From the NCBI GenBank assembly GCA_001247695.2, contig LGRX02034702.1, positions 1 to 64,000 of the forward strand: a stretch of 64,000 nt of DNA, read 5' to 3'. Position numbers and translations under genes: made by a program. This DNA is from Cymbomonas tetramitiformis. Taxonomy: Eukaryota; Chlorophyta; Pyramimonadophyceae; Pyramimonadales; Pyramimonadaceae. Positions 21,301 to 33,300 of this stretch are shown here, one piece after another (within the stretch, counting starts at the first letter, position 1; each line of letters starts with the position of its first letter). Under the pieces are notes generated by a model. It was not told where the DNA came from and searched no databases. It saw nothing but the letters and a program-made list of their open reading frames with translations.

Positions 21301-24300
21301 GGAAGACCTGCGGTGTCTTGAAGACCGCTTCGAGCTCCAAGTGCATGATTTGCAAGTGGCGCAGCTCGTCACGCCAGAAACCTCTCGCCTCCAGCTTGAG
21401 GTTGAGTACTACCCCTACGCGAAGAGGGAAGGCTCCGTGTGCATCTTCGCCCGAGTTGGACACCTCCAGATCTTCCACCCGTTCCACCTGCACTGCTCCC
21501 GAAGGTGCTTCCACTGCTCGAGATTGCCAAACGACCGTCTCGTGAGCTTCACCTTCGCCCCCGAACTCCTCTTCTTGGCCAGCACAAAGTAAAGTTCCCG
21601 TAGGTACAGCCGGGCTGCGGGCACTCCCAGGTACACCGACTGACACAGCCCGTTGAAAGCAGCCAGCTTTCGTGCCGGGACCCAGTCGTGCGTCGCTCTG
21701 GAGAAGCTTTGCACAGAAGGTCGGTGGCCTTGGAGATAATCTTGTTGAGCCGTGTCTGCATGACGCGGAAGACGCCCTCTTTCAAGTTCACTGCTAGTCC
21801 CAAGTGCTCCACAACTTGGACTGAAACCACTGCCCCTTCTTCACATTCTGCCGAAGGCCTAAGCGATTTAGCACACGATCCACACGTTGCCGTAGCTCGT
21901 ACGCCTCCTCCTCGTTGCCCGCCACCTGTAAAAAATGGTTCACGTACGGGAAGACTCTTGCTTCATAAGGTCACCGATCCCGTTTATGCTGCCCCCGCAG
22001 CGCGCCATAGTAATTCCCATCATCGTGATTTCATGCTTTCATCGTCATATGAAACCTCCACAGATCCTGACGGTCCCTGATCGCTATCGGTGAAGGTAAC
22101 ACCTCCGCCAGGACCTTCATGAAGTTGACGAAGATCCTTGGTGAGTCATTCCACTTGAAAGGAAGCGCGCTGCACTGGTAGAGCTCGCCTCGGACGTCGA
22201 ACTGCATGAACTTCTGGAAGTCCAAGATGATTCCCACACAGTAGTAACTTGCCTTGAGATCGAAGGGAAAACACCGTTCTGCCTCGCCAGGTGTCGTTTC
22301 TTGAGCTGCAGTTTCTTGAGCGTCTACATCTTGCATCTTGACTCCCGACAGAAGGTGTTGAGCCACCTGAAGTCATACACAATTCGCAACGGATTTGAGC
22401 CTATTTTCAGGGCAATAAAAATACGGGAAACGTACTCGAGTTTGGCTTCACCCACGTTCAATTCTCCATGTGCCGCTTCGTCTCCTCCTCCAGCCAGGTC
22501 TGCTGAGTCGGGGATAGATCCTGCAGCGACACGCTGTGGTCGAACGATGCAGGATGTCCTCGAAGCCAGTCGATCTTCGATCCACGCGAGACCCACTGCA
22601 GAACCTCCGCACTGACGCCCTCCGCGCGCCAAGCTCTCTTCTATGGCTGTAATCTCTCCTGTAGAGTCAGTCGGCTCCTTCCACCCGGCCTCCGCAGCGA
22701 AGGCTGGAACCGGGCAGGATGGTGCCAGGCACATTAATGCCCGGTGTCAGCCACATGCCTAGTTCCGTCTGCGCCCTTTCTACGTCCGTGTCTAGGTTGA
22801 TTTGATTGGGTCCTTGAGGTTGAGCTGCCGGCTCCTTCATGATCACACCGCTCCCATCCCTGGAAACGGCCACCACCACCAGCTGCTCCTTTTGTTGCCT
22901 GCTTCGCGTTTGTGTTCATCACTGCACGTTGCCGACAGCTGTTGAAATACTGGAGCCACTGATTGCAAATCAGTTCTGCAGCAAAGCCGTCAGAGTTGTT
23001 GCAATTCTTCCCCTCCATTGAAGCCAGCTTCGCCTTCAGCGCCTCCGGCCCCCAACCACCCGTTGACTAAATTCGCATACTTGAGGTGAACCTTCTTTTG
23101 TTCTTAAGTATGTGATAGTTTAAGACCGAGGTACAGGCGAGGAGAAATTATGTTCTTCTGACTCTGAGGGGTCTAAACAGCTGAGCAGTAAGTTAAACTA
23201 TCAAAAACAAAAGAAAGATTTAAGTGTCAACACGAATTCAGCTTGAAAAGCAGGGCTGTGAAGAGAACACAGCAGGACAAACAAGTGTACGCTTGAAATT
23301 AAAGTGCAAGGTTCTGAGAAATAGAAAGATGTTCACTTTACAATGTTCATTCTGACGCCTACACTTTCAATTTGACAAGCAAAGAAGCACGGCAAAGCAC
23401 AGGAAGATCGAATCTTCTTTTTGCTTGTCAAATTGAAAGTGTAGGCGTCAGAATGAACATTGCAAAGTTAACATCTTTCTATTTCTCAGAAACCTGCACT
23501 TTAATTTCAAGCGTACACTTGTTTGTCCTGCTGTATTCTCTTCACAGCCCTGCTTTTCAAGCTATATTTGTGTTGACACTATTTTTTTCTTTGATAGTTT
23601 AACTTACTGCTCGGCTGTTTAGACCCCTCAGAGTCAGAAGAACATTATTTCTCCTCACCTGTACCTCGGTGTAGCAACGTCCTCACCAAGTTCAGCTCGG
23701 GTGCTGCTGGACCGACAGATTTGTTTGGGACTGAACCTGCTGCTTCATCATCAGCTTTTGCTTGCTGGTTGTCTGATCCTCCGGCCATCACGTGTGCTTC
23801 CTGAATACCTGATATAATCTACATGAGGGAAAATATGTCGAGAAACTTTTGCGGTGTGCCCATACAGGATAACCAAGAAAATATTTGATAAAGAGCTTTT
23901 GCTTGAAAGTGCAAAAGAACAGAGCTAACTTCATGTCTGTTCAAACTCCTATGTGTAGTCTGTGACTGGATGGCGGTCCTCTCGGAGGGTTCGAGCCGTT
24001 GCCGGTCTCAGACAGGCCGCACAGCTCAGGCCGATTGCAACAGTATTGTGAATCCACTAAAACTTCATCGGTTCCAATTGAACAGAATTCGGGCCTGCAG
24101 TGTGTGAGAATTACTCTAGAGAGGTTTCAGGAATGAACTGAAGATATGCCTGGTGACTGAGACAACTAGATACTCCACATTTCTCATGCGAGAACAATAA
24201 ACACTAGCATAAGAGGCACCGTGCTTTGAATCCCAAACCGAAGTGCCTTGGGGGCACAGGATTCGGCGCACAGGACAAGTGGAGAATGGAGGGGAAACTG

Positions 24301-27300
24301 GTTGGGGGGGGGACCTCTGTTTGATGGTGGGCAAGGAAGCCTGATGGTGGTGGCGGCTGATGCCCGGGTCCTGGCTGGATGCTCAGGTGATCCCAGGCGT
24401 GGGCCTGGCGTACAAGGACATGTTCACCATCGTTTCCCCTGGCTGGGTGGACGTGGACCTCCCGCTGTTGTACACTTTTGAGTGCCATGCAGTTGTGGAT
24501 GAGGCTGCAGCCGCCGTCGTGGTTGTCCTCCGCGACCTCCGCCCCACGCCGGGGCCCTTCGACAAGCCGATGGCGGTGGAGGGGCTACCGGCACACTCAC
24601 ACCGGGTGGTGGTGAAGGTGACGCGTCCCCCCTCTCCACCCCCCAGCCACATCCCTCCGGCCTCATTTCTGGAGACTTTCACTTTGGATGGATAGCCCTT
24701 TCCATCAGTGACCCGTGTGAGTTCACGTGTTGGGCACATTGAAGGGCTGGCCACTGTGCCTTTATATATCGCTTAGGGCATCACACTGCGCTGCCAGGGC
24801 TGCCATCGGGGGCACTTCGGGTTTCCATGATGCTTCGATCGTTGCAGCTAAATCCGACTTTGGGAATGCGTGCAGGTGACGGTGCAGGACAGCTTGAGGG
24901 CGGAGGCCACGTCGGAAACTAACATCACCGCCCTGCCTCCCGCAACTGCTGCCGCGAGGGAGGCGCTGTCTGAGGTCCTCGTTGGCACGTCAGCGCAAGT
25001 ACTGAAGAACGGAGACGTTGATACTGCGCTGGTGATGGTTGATGCCACGTTAGGCCTGCTCAACGTAGCGGCCTTAGCAGAGGATGCCAATGACGGAGGC
25101 GCAGAGAACGCATCCAGGCCGCCAGCTGAAGACTTTGGCCTGACGCCACCGACAGAGGTAGTGCACGAAGCTTATCCCGCAAAGCATTTTTTGGACGGAG
25201 GCCTCACCCCTTAGGAATAAGTTAATCTAATATAGGAAATACTTATCGTATAGACAGAATTGCATAACAGATACTTATCCCGCTGATATCGTTTTCTGAA
25301 TAGAGGAATGGCAGCAGCTTTCATTGCTGCTGCCTTTATAGTTCCGTGTTCCCGCCAGTTACCTACTGGTCGTTAGGAAGTACAAACTCTAGTCACTACA
25401 GTCGACATCGTGACACAGTCCTGTCGACTGTGTCACATAATCCATGATCACTGCCGGCAGACTCTACCGTGCCAGTGGAATACATTCGTGTCTACTGTAT
25501 CAGTGTAAGTTTGTATCACAGAATGACAGATGATAATTGATAGTGCAGAATGACTGGATGACTAGATATCAGGTTTTCCTACCCCTCTAACACAAGCTGC
25601 CATATGGACGGCCCTGGTCGAGCCGTTCCCTAAGAGAGACCCTGGAGCGTTGGCCAAGCGCCACTTCGTGCACATTACCTCGGCCACCTCGTGCGGGTGC
25701 CCAGAGATGACCATCGCCACTTCCTCTAGCATAAGCCGACTGCACTCGCAGGGAAGATGCTGACTGCACTCTCTGCATTGCATTGGACCCTACTGACCCC
25801 ACCCCACTGAGCTGCAGCCCCGCCCTAAGCCTGATCCCAGAGGTTTCGTTGCTCAGCCCGGTTGCTGCTTTTGCTGAGGTGCACGTCTTTTGGATGGGCT
25901 CGGTTTGATGCTGTCGTGTACGGAGTCAAGAGTTGCCAGCTGACGGGACGAAGGTGGGTTTGTTTTGCCTCGGCATTCTACTTGAGATGTGCCCTCGCAG
26001 GTGCTTCTCAGATCCTCAAATCACTGTCAGATTGACAGTTTTGACCCCAAGGTTTAGGCCGGCCGACCGTAATGGAACCTTAGTCCAATGTGTGTTTCTG
26101 CTTTGCGCCGGATGAAGAGAGTGTATGGGGCACATTATTGGCCTATGGGTTTGATTTTCACCAGGCTTGTGTCGCCTCAACTAGGGCCCGGACTGTTCCT
26201 CTGCATGTACGTGCGATGCGGACCTGATGAAAAGTGATCCAATGGCCTGTGCACGAAGCTTTCTGAAAGATGACGGCGCGGGGGCAGCAGCGCAAGAAGA
26301 GGTTGCGGCAGCAGCAGCGCATGGAACTCCTCAGCACGATTGTGGGGGCACACGAGGCCCTAGCGCCCACCAGTGCCACCGTGGAGCGCTTGGCGGCATC
26401 TGTCCGAAGTGTGACGGCGGGAGGGGTAGAGGAGCTGCCCCTCGCTGCCCAGCTGGAGGCGTTAGCGGTGCTGGAGCAGCTGGTGATGGACACCGAGGAG
26501 AACCCACAGGAGGCGACATTCACGCCTCGGGCAGCACAGGCGGCGTGTGAGGGGCTGGCGGAGCTGAACAAGATCCGGAATTCGACACGGGCCTCGCAAG
26601 TCACCCAGCTGATGGCGTCCATGGGGACTTCGATGCTACACGCTGCGGCCGCTGGGGAGATGCCCATGGAGGTGGCGGCTGATGGCCTGGCGCTGAAGGC
26701 ACGGGGCCCACACGCCTTCGACACTCCCCGGATCCTCGGGTTCCATGTGGCTTGTAGGGTATGTGTCTACATGGATGGGTTTAGACTCTGTATTGGTGAC
26801 AGTACTCATGGAAACACACCCGAAAGGCTGCCGCCGTACACTGCTCGGATGATCAAATCATTTATGCTCCCTGTCTGCCTCAGCCTAGTCCCAAGACACC
26901 ACGATCAGCCACCACATGTCCCGAGCTCCACAGTGGTGTTCCAAGGGGCGGAGAATAACATTCTGCATTGCTTCCCTCTGACCATGCACCCTCACTACCA
27001 AACTTTGCCTGCAACCCCCTGCCCCCACCTCCAACTCTACGGCACCGAGGCCCTTGCACCACGAGAAGCCTACGAACTTGAGCGACGTGCTTCACACTTG
27101 CGCCGCCACTGCTGTTCCACTGCTCCTGCTTGGGATCCCACCTGCGCCTGTATGTCCCAAGGCCTACAGGTGGCTGATAGTTCACCAGCCGGTCATCGAC
27201 TTCCCGATCACTGCTCACTATTAGTGTTCCGGCACGGCCAGCAACCTACTACGTGGGCGGGGAAGCTGTTGAGGCGCTGCATGCTGCCGTACAACCTATT

Positions 27301-30300
27301 GTAAGTGGATATCATTGCCGCGATGGACCCTAGGGCTTTGAGGGGCCCGGCATATGTCAACTCCACCCACCTCGGCTCAACTCCCAACCCACTCATCACC
27401 AACACCCTCCCCACCAGCTCCCTCCGTGCCAGCAGCCCCCCCTGAAGAAGCTGAGCCACGCGTCTGCTAGCCCCCATCATATTGGTCACTCCTTCCCCAG
27501 TCAAGGATGTCGCCTGCTCGGGTGAGGGCCCGTGGCCAGGGCCTATGATTTATGCCCAGAGATTAGAGGGCAGCCCTCTCTTCCAAGATATTCACGCCTC
27601 AAACCTCTGCCACCCGAAGGTCCTCCTCCTATTCTCCTGCTGCACAGGGTCCAAACTCTCCAAGAGCCGTGATCCCCTCCTTATTGGCTCTCGTGCCCCA
27701 CCAGAAGACTGCCGCACAGGTTCCAAACTCTCCAAGAGCCGTGATGCTCTCCTTATTGGCTCGCCTGCCCCACTAGAAGACTGCTTGAACTGCAGGTGAT
27801 CCTGTGTGCTCCGACTCTCTCATTCGGACCACCCTGCGGTGCTTCAAAGGCTGAGAGCATGCCGTTAGATGACGGGCACCCAGTCTGAGTCCGGTGCATC
27901 CGCCTCTCTGTACCCGTAACCCGAGCAACTGTCTGTTCCTGAGACCTTCCCCTGAGAGATCAAGCCCACACCCAATTATTGTCAGATGTCCTTGCCGGCG
28001 ACAGCTGTTATACTTTCTGGGGTGCCCACGGCAAGTAAGGGAGACCATGGTCGAGCGAGCACTGCAGCGTGGTCTCCCGTCTGGTTTGAAAGCTTAAGCT
28101 TGCCTGGGCTCGAGCACCAACATGGAGTGTTGGACCTGCGGTGCAAAGCTGGCTAGCTACCAGTTACCCCACTTTTGGTGTGCGTGTGTCTCTTGCTCTC
28201 CTCCTTTCTTCCAGCAATCACCCATTCCCCTCCCACCAGTCTCTCCCCTAGCTTCCTCCCCTTACCTCTGTGATGCTCTTGAATGAACTTTCTTCGTGTG
28301 GCTCGTGCGAGTGTGGCACAGAACGTCCCTCAAGGTCGGGTAGATTCCATCTGGCTGAGTGCAGCTGTAAGTTCTGTTTAAATTGGAGTGCAACAGAATT
28401 TTAGTGGTTTCTTTTGCTCTTCACATCTCATTGCCAACAGGCACACTGCATAGCATTCCATTAAAAATAGCTTTCTTCTTACATGCTTTTAAGTGTGTGA
28501 GAGAAAATCTCTTTTTGGAATGTCTTCTCTAGGCTGATTCACAGCTTCACATGCTTTTTAGGCTGATGCACAGCTTCTAAGGCAAAATGTTTAGAGTCTT
28601 CTGGGTTGGGTGGGTAGGGAAGGCAAAAGAACAGAGCTGCGGATTCCCACGGGCGGAACTCCTAAATACTTTTGGTAATGTACTGTTTGGAGTGCAAGCC
28701 CTCAGATGATTGATCTAACGGCTCAGGAAACACTGATCGATCTACCGGCACAGAAACCTCTAAAATTCCGCAGGCTCCAATTTAACCATCTCTCTGATGC
28801 TCTTCACATCGCATTGCCATGTAACAGAGATCATTAGGCACACTGCTCTGTGCCAGGCTGCCGCTGCTGCTGCTGCCGCCATCTCGGAGTGGTCCACCAG
28901 AAGTACCTCTCCATGTGCCCGTCGGGAACAGCTGCCGGGTCAATGTAGGAGTGGATGGCAGAGGACAGCTGAGACCAGCCGCCCAGGAAGCAGCACTTCT
29001 CAAGCGCCGCGCCCACAGCCCTGGCACAGGTACAAGCCCCCTTGCGGGTGCTGTGGCCAGAGAAATGTCCCCCTTCCGGAGGGACACACCCCAGCTTCCC
29101 CAATGCCAACTGCACCCAGCCATTAGCTTGCGCCGACTGGAGCTTCCCTTGCTCCCACGGCCGCCTCCAGTAGCTGCCCTGCACCTCTGAGCCCGTCACC
29201 GGGCGCTGCCCCCAACAGGCATCCCGCACCTGCTGCCAGCGCTGCAGGAGCTGCGCAAGCCCCGCCACCCCCGCTGCGGGGATGGTGAGCCTCCTCCTGA
29301 GGCGCACGTGCCCCCTGCCTGTCTCCTTGTGGAGAACCACGGAGATGTCATCACCTGTGATGCTGATGTGCTCCCTGCGCATGGAGACGCCCGTCTCCGG
29401 CCGGCCGAAGGTGACGAAGGCAAACACCACGTAGGTGCACGCCCTGAGCAGCTCCGTAGCCGCCCGGCCCACCGGCTCCAGCCCCAGCCCGTACTCATGC
29501 ACCGCCGAGACATGCCTGGCAGGCAGCCAGGTCCGCACCGTCTGCTCTTCAGCCGCGGCTTCAGCCGCCTGCACCTGGAGGCGGGACATGCCCTTCACTG
29601 CTCTGGAGATCGCCCGGCCCTTGGCAGGCCCGGGGAACCCCATGTCCTCGTGGTAGTTGTTGATGGCGGACAGGTAGGGCTGCATGTTGGACGCCTGCAC
29701 CGTGCCCTTGTCCAGCATGTGAGCAATGTACAGCCTCACCGTGGCCCCCGTTGCCGGAAGCCACTGCCTGCTCTCCGCCTCACAGAACGCCATGAAGGCC
29801 CGAGCCTTCGGCCGGTAGTTGCCCACCGTCTTGCCGCCCAATGCTGCCCCCTGCATCTGCACTGCCAGCTCAGTGAGGGAGCTGTCCCCCAGCTCCCCTC
29901 TCCAGCGCTCCTGAAGCGCCGCATCCCAGCCAGCCACCTCCTGCACCGCTGCCAGGAGCACCTCATACCTCTCCTTGCTCATGTCCAGGTCCTCCTTGTC
30001 ACCATCCTCGTAGGCAATGTGGGTTAGGCCGTCCGACCCCGTGTCACCCACGGTGCCGGTGTACCAGGCATCATCCTGGGGCCAATACACCCTCACCTTG
30101 AGTCCTCTCGCCAGCCCCGCCTGCGGAGCCCGCTCGGCCGCCCGCCTCCCCTCCTGCAGGTAATGGCTCACCGGGAGGCGGAGATGCGGAACATGATCCC
30201 GTCCCAGCTTGAGGCCCCGAGCAGCTCGGACCCTCCCAGACGGCTGGGAGTAAAGAGGTCCCTGCCCCGGGGCAAGATTACCACCTCGTCGGCCATGGCC

Positions 30301-33300
30301 TCCAGCTGCTGGAACCACATCTGCCCCGGCCAGTAGGGCGCCACCACCGTGGCGGCGCACTTCTCCTCCCGCAGCTTGTGCGCCACCTCGTCGAGGAGGG
30401 ACCACGGGGGGTTGACCCAATTGACCTCTCCTAGCCAGGAAAAGGCCAAAGAGTCCACGCCCTCGCACCCCGGGTCGTGCCACTGTGCGTAGTAGCGCGG
30501 CAGCTGGGCGGAGAGCTCCGAGGCGAAGCGGTCCACGGTGTGCTGGTGCCATTCCGCTCCGCCCACTGAAACCACCTGCGGTTCAGCCGCCAGTCGTCCA
30601 GGTCCCGGTCCCGAGACAAGCGGTCGGCCCACTCGTTTGCCTCGCTTCTGATGTACCTCGCCTGGAGCTCGATGTCGTTTAAGTCCAGCAGGATCCACAG
30701 GCGCCGCATCCGCCGCATCAGCTCCGGGTTGCGCGACGTGAAGTGCGAGAGCATGGCCACCACCGCCTGGTTGTCGCAGTAGAGGCGCACCACCTTGCCG
30801 GTGAGCTCTCTCAGGAAGGATTGCACCGTTTTGTACACGGCCTCCAGCTCCAGGTGCGTGATGTGGAGGTGCCGTAGCTCGTCAGACCAGAATCCTCTTG
30901 CCGCGTGCTTGAGGTTCAGCACCCCGCCCCATGCGAACAGAGACGCGTCGGTGTGCACCTTCGCTCTCGTGGGGCTGCGCCAGATCTTGCGACCGTTCCA
31001 CCGGCTCTGAGCCGGCAGCCTGAGCCACCACTCGATGTCGCTCCACGCCTGCCGTGTGAGCTTCACCTTCGCGCCCCATCCCCGCCTCGTGGAGAGCACG
31101 AAGTGGAGCTCCCTGAGATACAATCTCGCCGGAGGGACTGCCAGATACACAGACTGGCAGAGCCCCGTGAACGCTGCCAGCTTCCGAGCTGGGAGCCACC
31201 TCCGCTGTCGCGACGCCTCGCTGAGAAGCGCCTTGGACTGCAGGTGAATCTTCTGCAGCCTCGCCGGTGTCACGCGGAACTGTCCCGCCTTGAGGTCCAC
31301 CTCGAGCCCGAGGTGCTCCACCAGCTGCGTCGGCTCCCATTGCCCCTTCTTCTCGTTGCGCGACAATCCGAGTCTCACCAAGACCCGAGATGTCAGCTCG
31401 CGCGCCCTGAGCGCCTCGATCCTGCTGCTTAGCAGCAACAGGAAGTCGTCCATGTAAGGGAGCACCCGCGCCCCCTGCTGATGCTCCTCGCGGCCGCATC
31501 CTCCAGCTCGTCTGCGAACTGCCCAACGTCGTCGCACCTTGCTTCCGCTTTGCAGCTTCCGCACTTCCCGCCGATCCTCCGCGGATCTCGGAGATCGCAG
31601 GCACTCCACGAGCACCTTCATGACCTTGACGAAGATGCGGGGCGAGTCGTTCCAGCCGAAGGGAAGGGCGCCGCACTGGAATAATTCCCCCCGCACGTCG
31701 AACTGCATGTACTCCTGGAAGGCAGGGTCGATCCCCACGACGTGGTAACCGTCCTGGAGGTCGAAGCTGATGCACCAGTCGTTCGGCTTGGCGAGCCGTC
31801 GCAGCTTCTTCAACGTTTCCATCTTGCAGCGGGACTTGACGCAATGCGAGTTCAACCAGCGAAAGTCCATCACTAGACGCCACTTGTTCGTCCCCGGCTT
31901 CGGCACCAGGAACACTCGGGATACATGTCGTCGCCTCCTCGCTCGCACCCATGCACCCGTCTTGAGACACCGCTCGGTCTCTGCGGCCATCCACTCCAGC
32001 TGCGGAGGGGTGGCGTCGCCCAACGACACTCCGTGATCGAAAGGCAAAGGCGCCTTGTCGACCCAGCGCATCCTTGCTCCTTTGCTGATCCACTGCATGA
32101 CCTCGGAATTCGCGCCAGCTGCGCGCCATGCCCCCCTTCTGCTCCGCACCCTTTCCTGCAGGGTGGGCTCTTTCCGTTGGACGCCCCGAGGGGCGGAAGG
32201 CGTCCAACCTTTCCGTGATCGGAAAGTTAGGTCTGGGCTTGGGCGCCTCGCCCAAGCCCTGACCCTTTACCTCCCTTGCCGCTGCCGCGGCCACCTTCAC
32301 CTTTTCCAGCGCCACCGCCCGCTGCGCCTTTGCCTTTGCCTCCTTGACGGTCACCAAAAGCCGAAACTTTGGCGCTGGCCTTGGCGTGCGTGTTCATCAC
32401 GGCCTTCGCCTTCGTGGTGTGGAACTCCTTCAACCACTTCCCGAGCACTGAGTCGCTCACCAGCCCGTCGCTGCCTGCATACACCTTCTCCTCGATGAAG
32501 GCCAACTTCGCCCGCAACGCCTCAGCTCCGCCGTGCGATGTTGCGTCAGACTCCATGCTCGCTCTGAGCTGCAACATGGTGTATCGGTTGTTCAGGAGCG
32601 AAAAAACGCCCTTAAACGTGTTGTGCGCTGCGAAAACACGCTCACTCAATTCCTCCACCGTTGGGGGATCTTTTTCATCTTGACACCAGTCCAAGGTCAC
32701 CTCGGAAAACGCGATCGCATCGTGCATGTACGAAAGCGCAGGGGCAAGCACCAACTGCTCGTAACGCATGGACGAGTTGGTGCGTTTGGAGAGGGCGTCG
32801 TAGGTCTTGTCGTTGTACAGGTCGTACATCTGCGGCATATCAGTCTCCAGTGTCGCAGGTCTCGCAGGGAACGGATTCCCTTCAACGTGTGGGACATACG
32901 GGAGTTTTTTCAATGCCTCCAACTCCGCGTCTCCGCTCTGAGCGGAACCACCAGCCTGCGAAGCGGCTTTCGCTGCCGCCTCCTCCGCGACTTCAACTCT
33001 CGCTGCGAGAGTCTCCATCTGCTTCATCATTGCGCGCTGTTGCTCCAACAGGACTTCCATCCCGGACTTCGCCGCCGGTTGTTCAGCCGCGCCAGAATTG
33101 TTCTCCGACGCGCTTTGCTCACCATCTTGACTCATTGGCGTAAGTCGTCAAGGGTTTAGACTTCCACAGTAACGTTAAAATGTGGGGTAAAAATTTGCAG
33201 TGTGCCGCACTAAGAATTTCTCCGCGAGGAAAATTTCTTGTGAAGTTCTTTTGCGAAGGCAAAAGAACAGAGCTACGGATTCCCACGGGCGGAACTCCTA

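Larger units (their letters stand above)
18630..24080 (-). mobile_element. Degraded DIRS-group element inside the host intron
   Basis: Direct repeats flank the element at about 18781-18920 and 23936-24075 (shared gtagtctgt.actggatg.cgg and ctctcggagg.ttcga). A further left piece, tatggccaacaggcacactgc, corresponds to a B segment. Between them, all on the minus strand, are gag pieces, an RT-RNase H-methyltransferase string and a tyrosine recombinase. All are homologous to the intact element at 28430-33440 but broken by many frameshifts and stops. It belongs to the same family by sequence and order. It fills most of the 6.1-kb intron between the REJ exons ending at 18252 and starting at 24387. 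Confidence 0.82.

Noticed and set aside
30172..30552. N-terminal 127 codons of the open frame leading into the Tudor-recombinase
   Set aside because: Arg/Gly/Ala-rich sequence that is out of frame with the overlapping methyltransferase-like domain, which has recognisable motifs.
32227..33159. Plus-strand frames opposite gag (32533-33159)
   Set aside because: They are shadows of the minus-strand gag; the minus frame has a coiled coil and a matching relative at 22734-23075.
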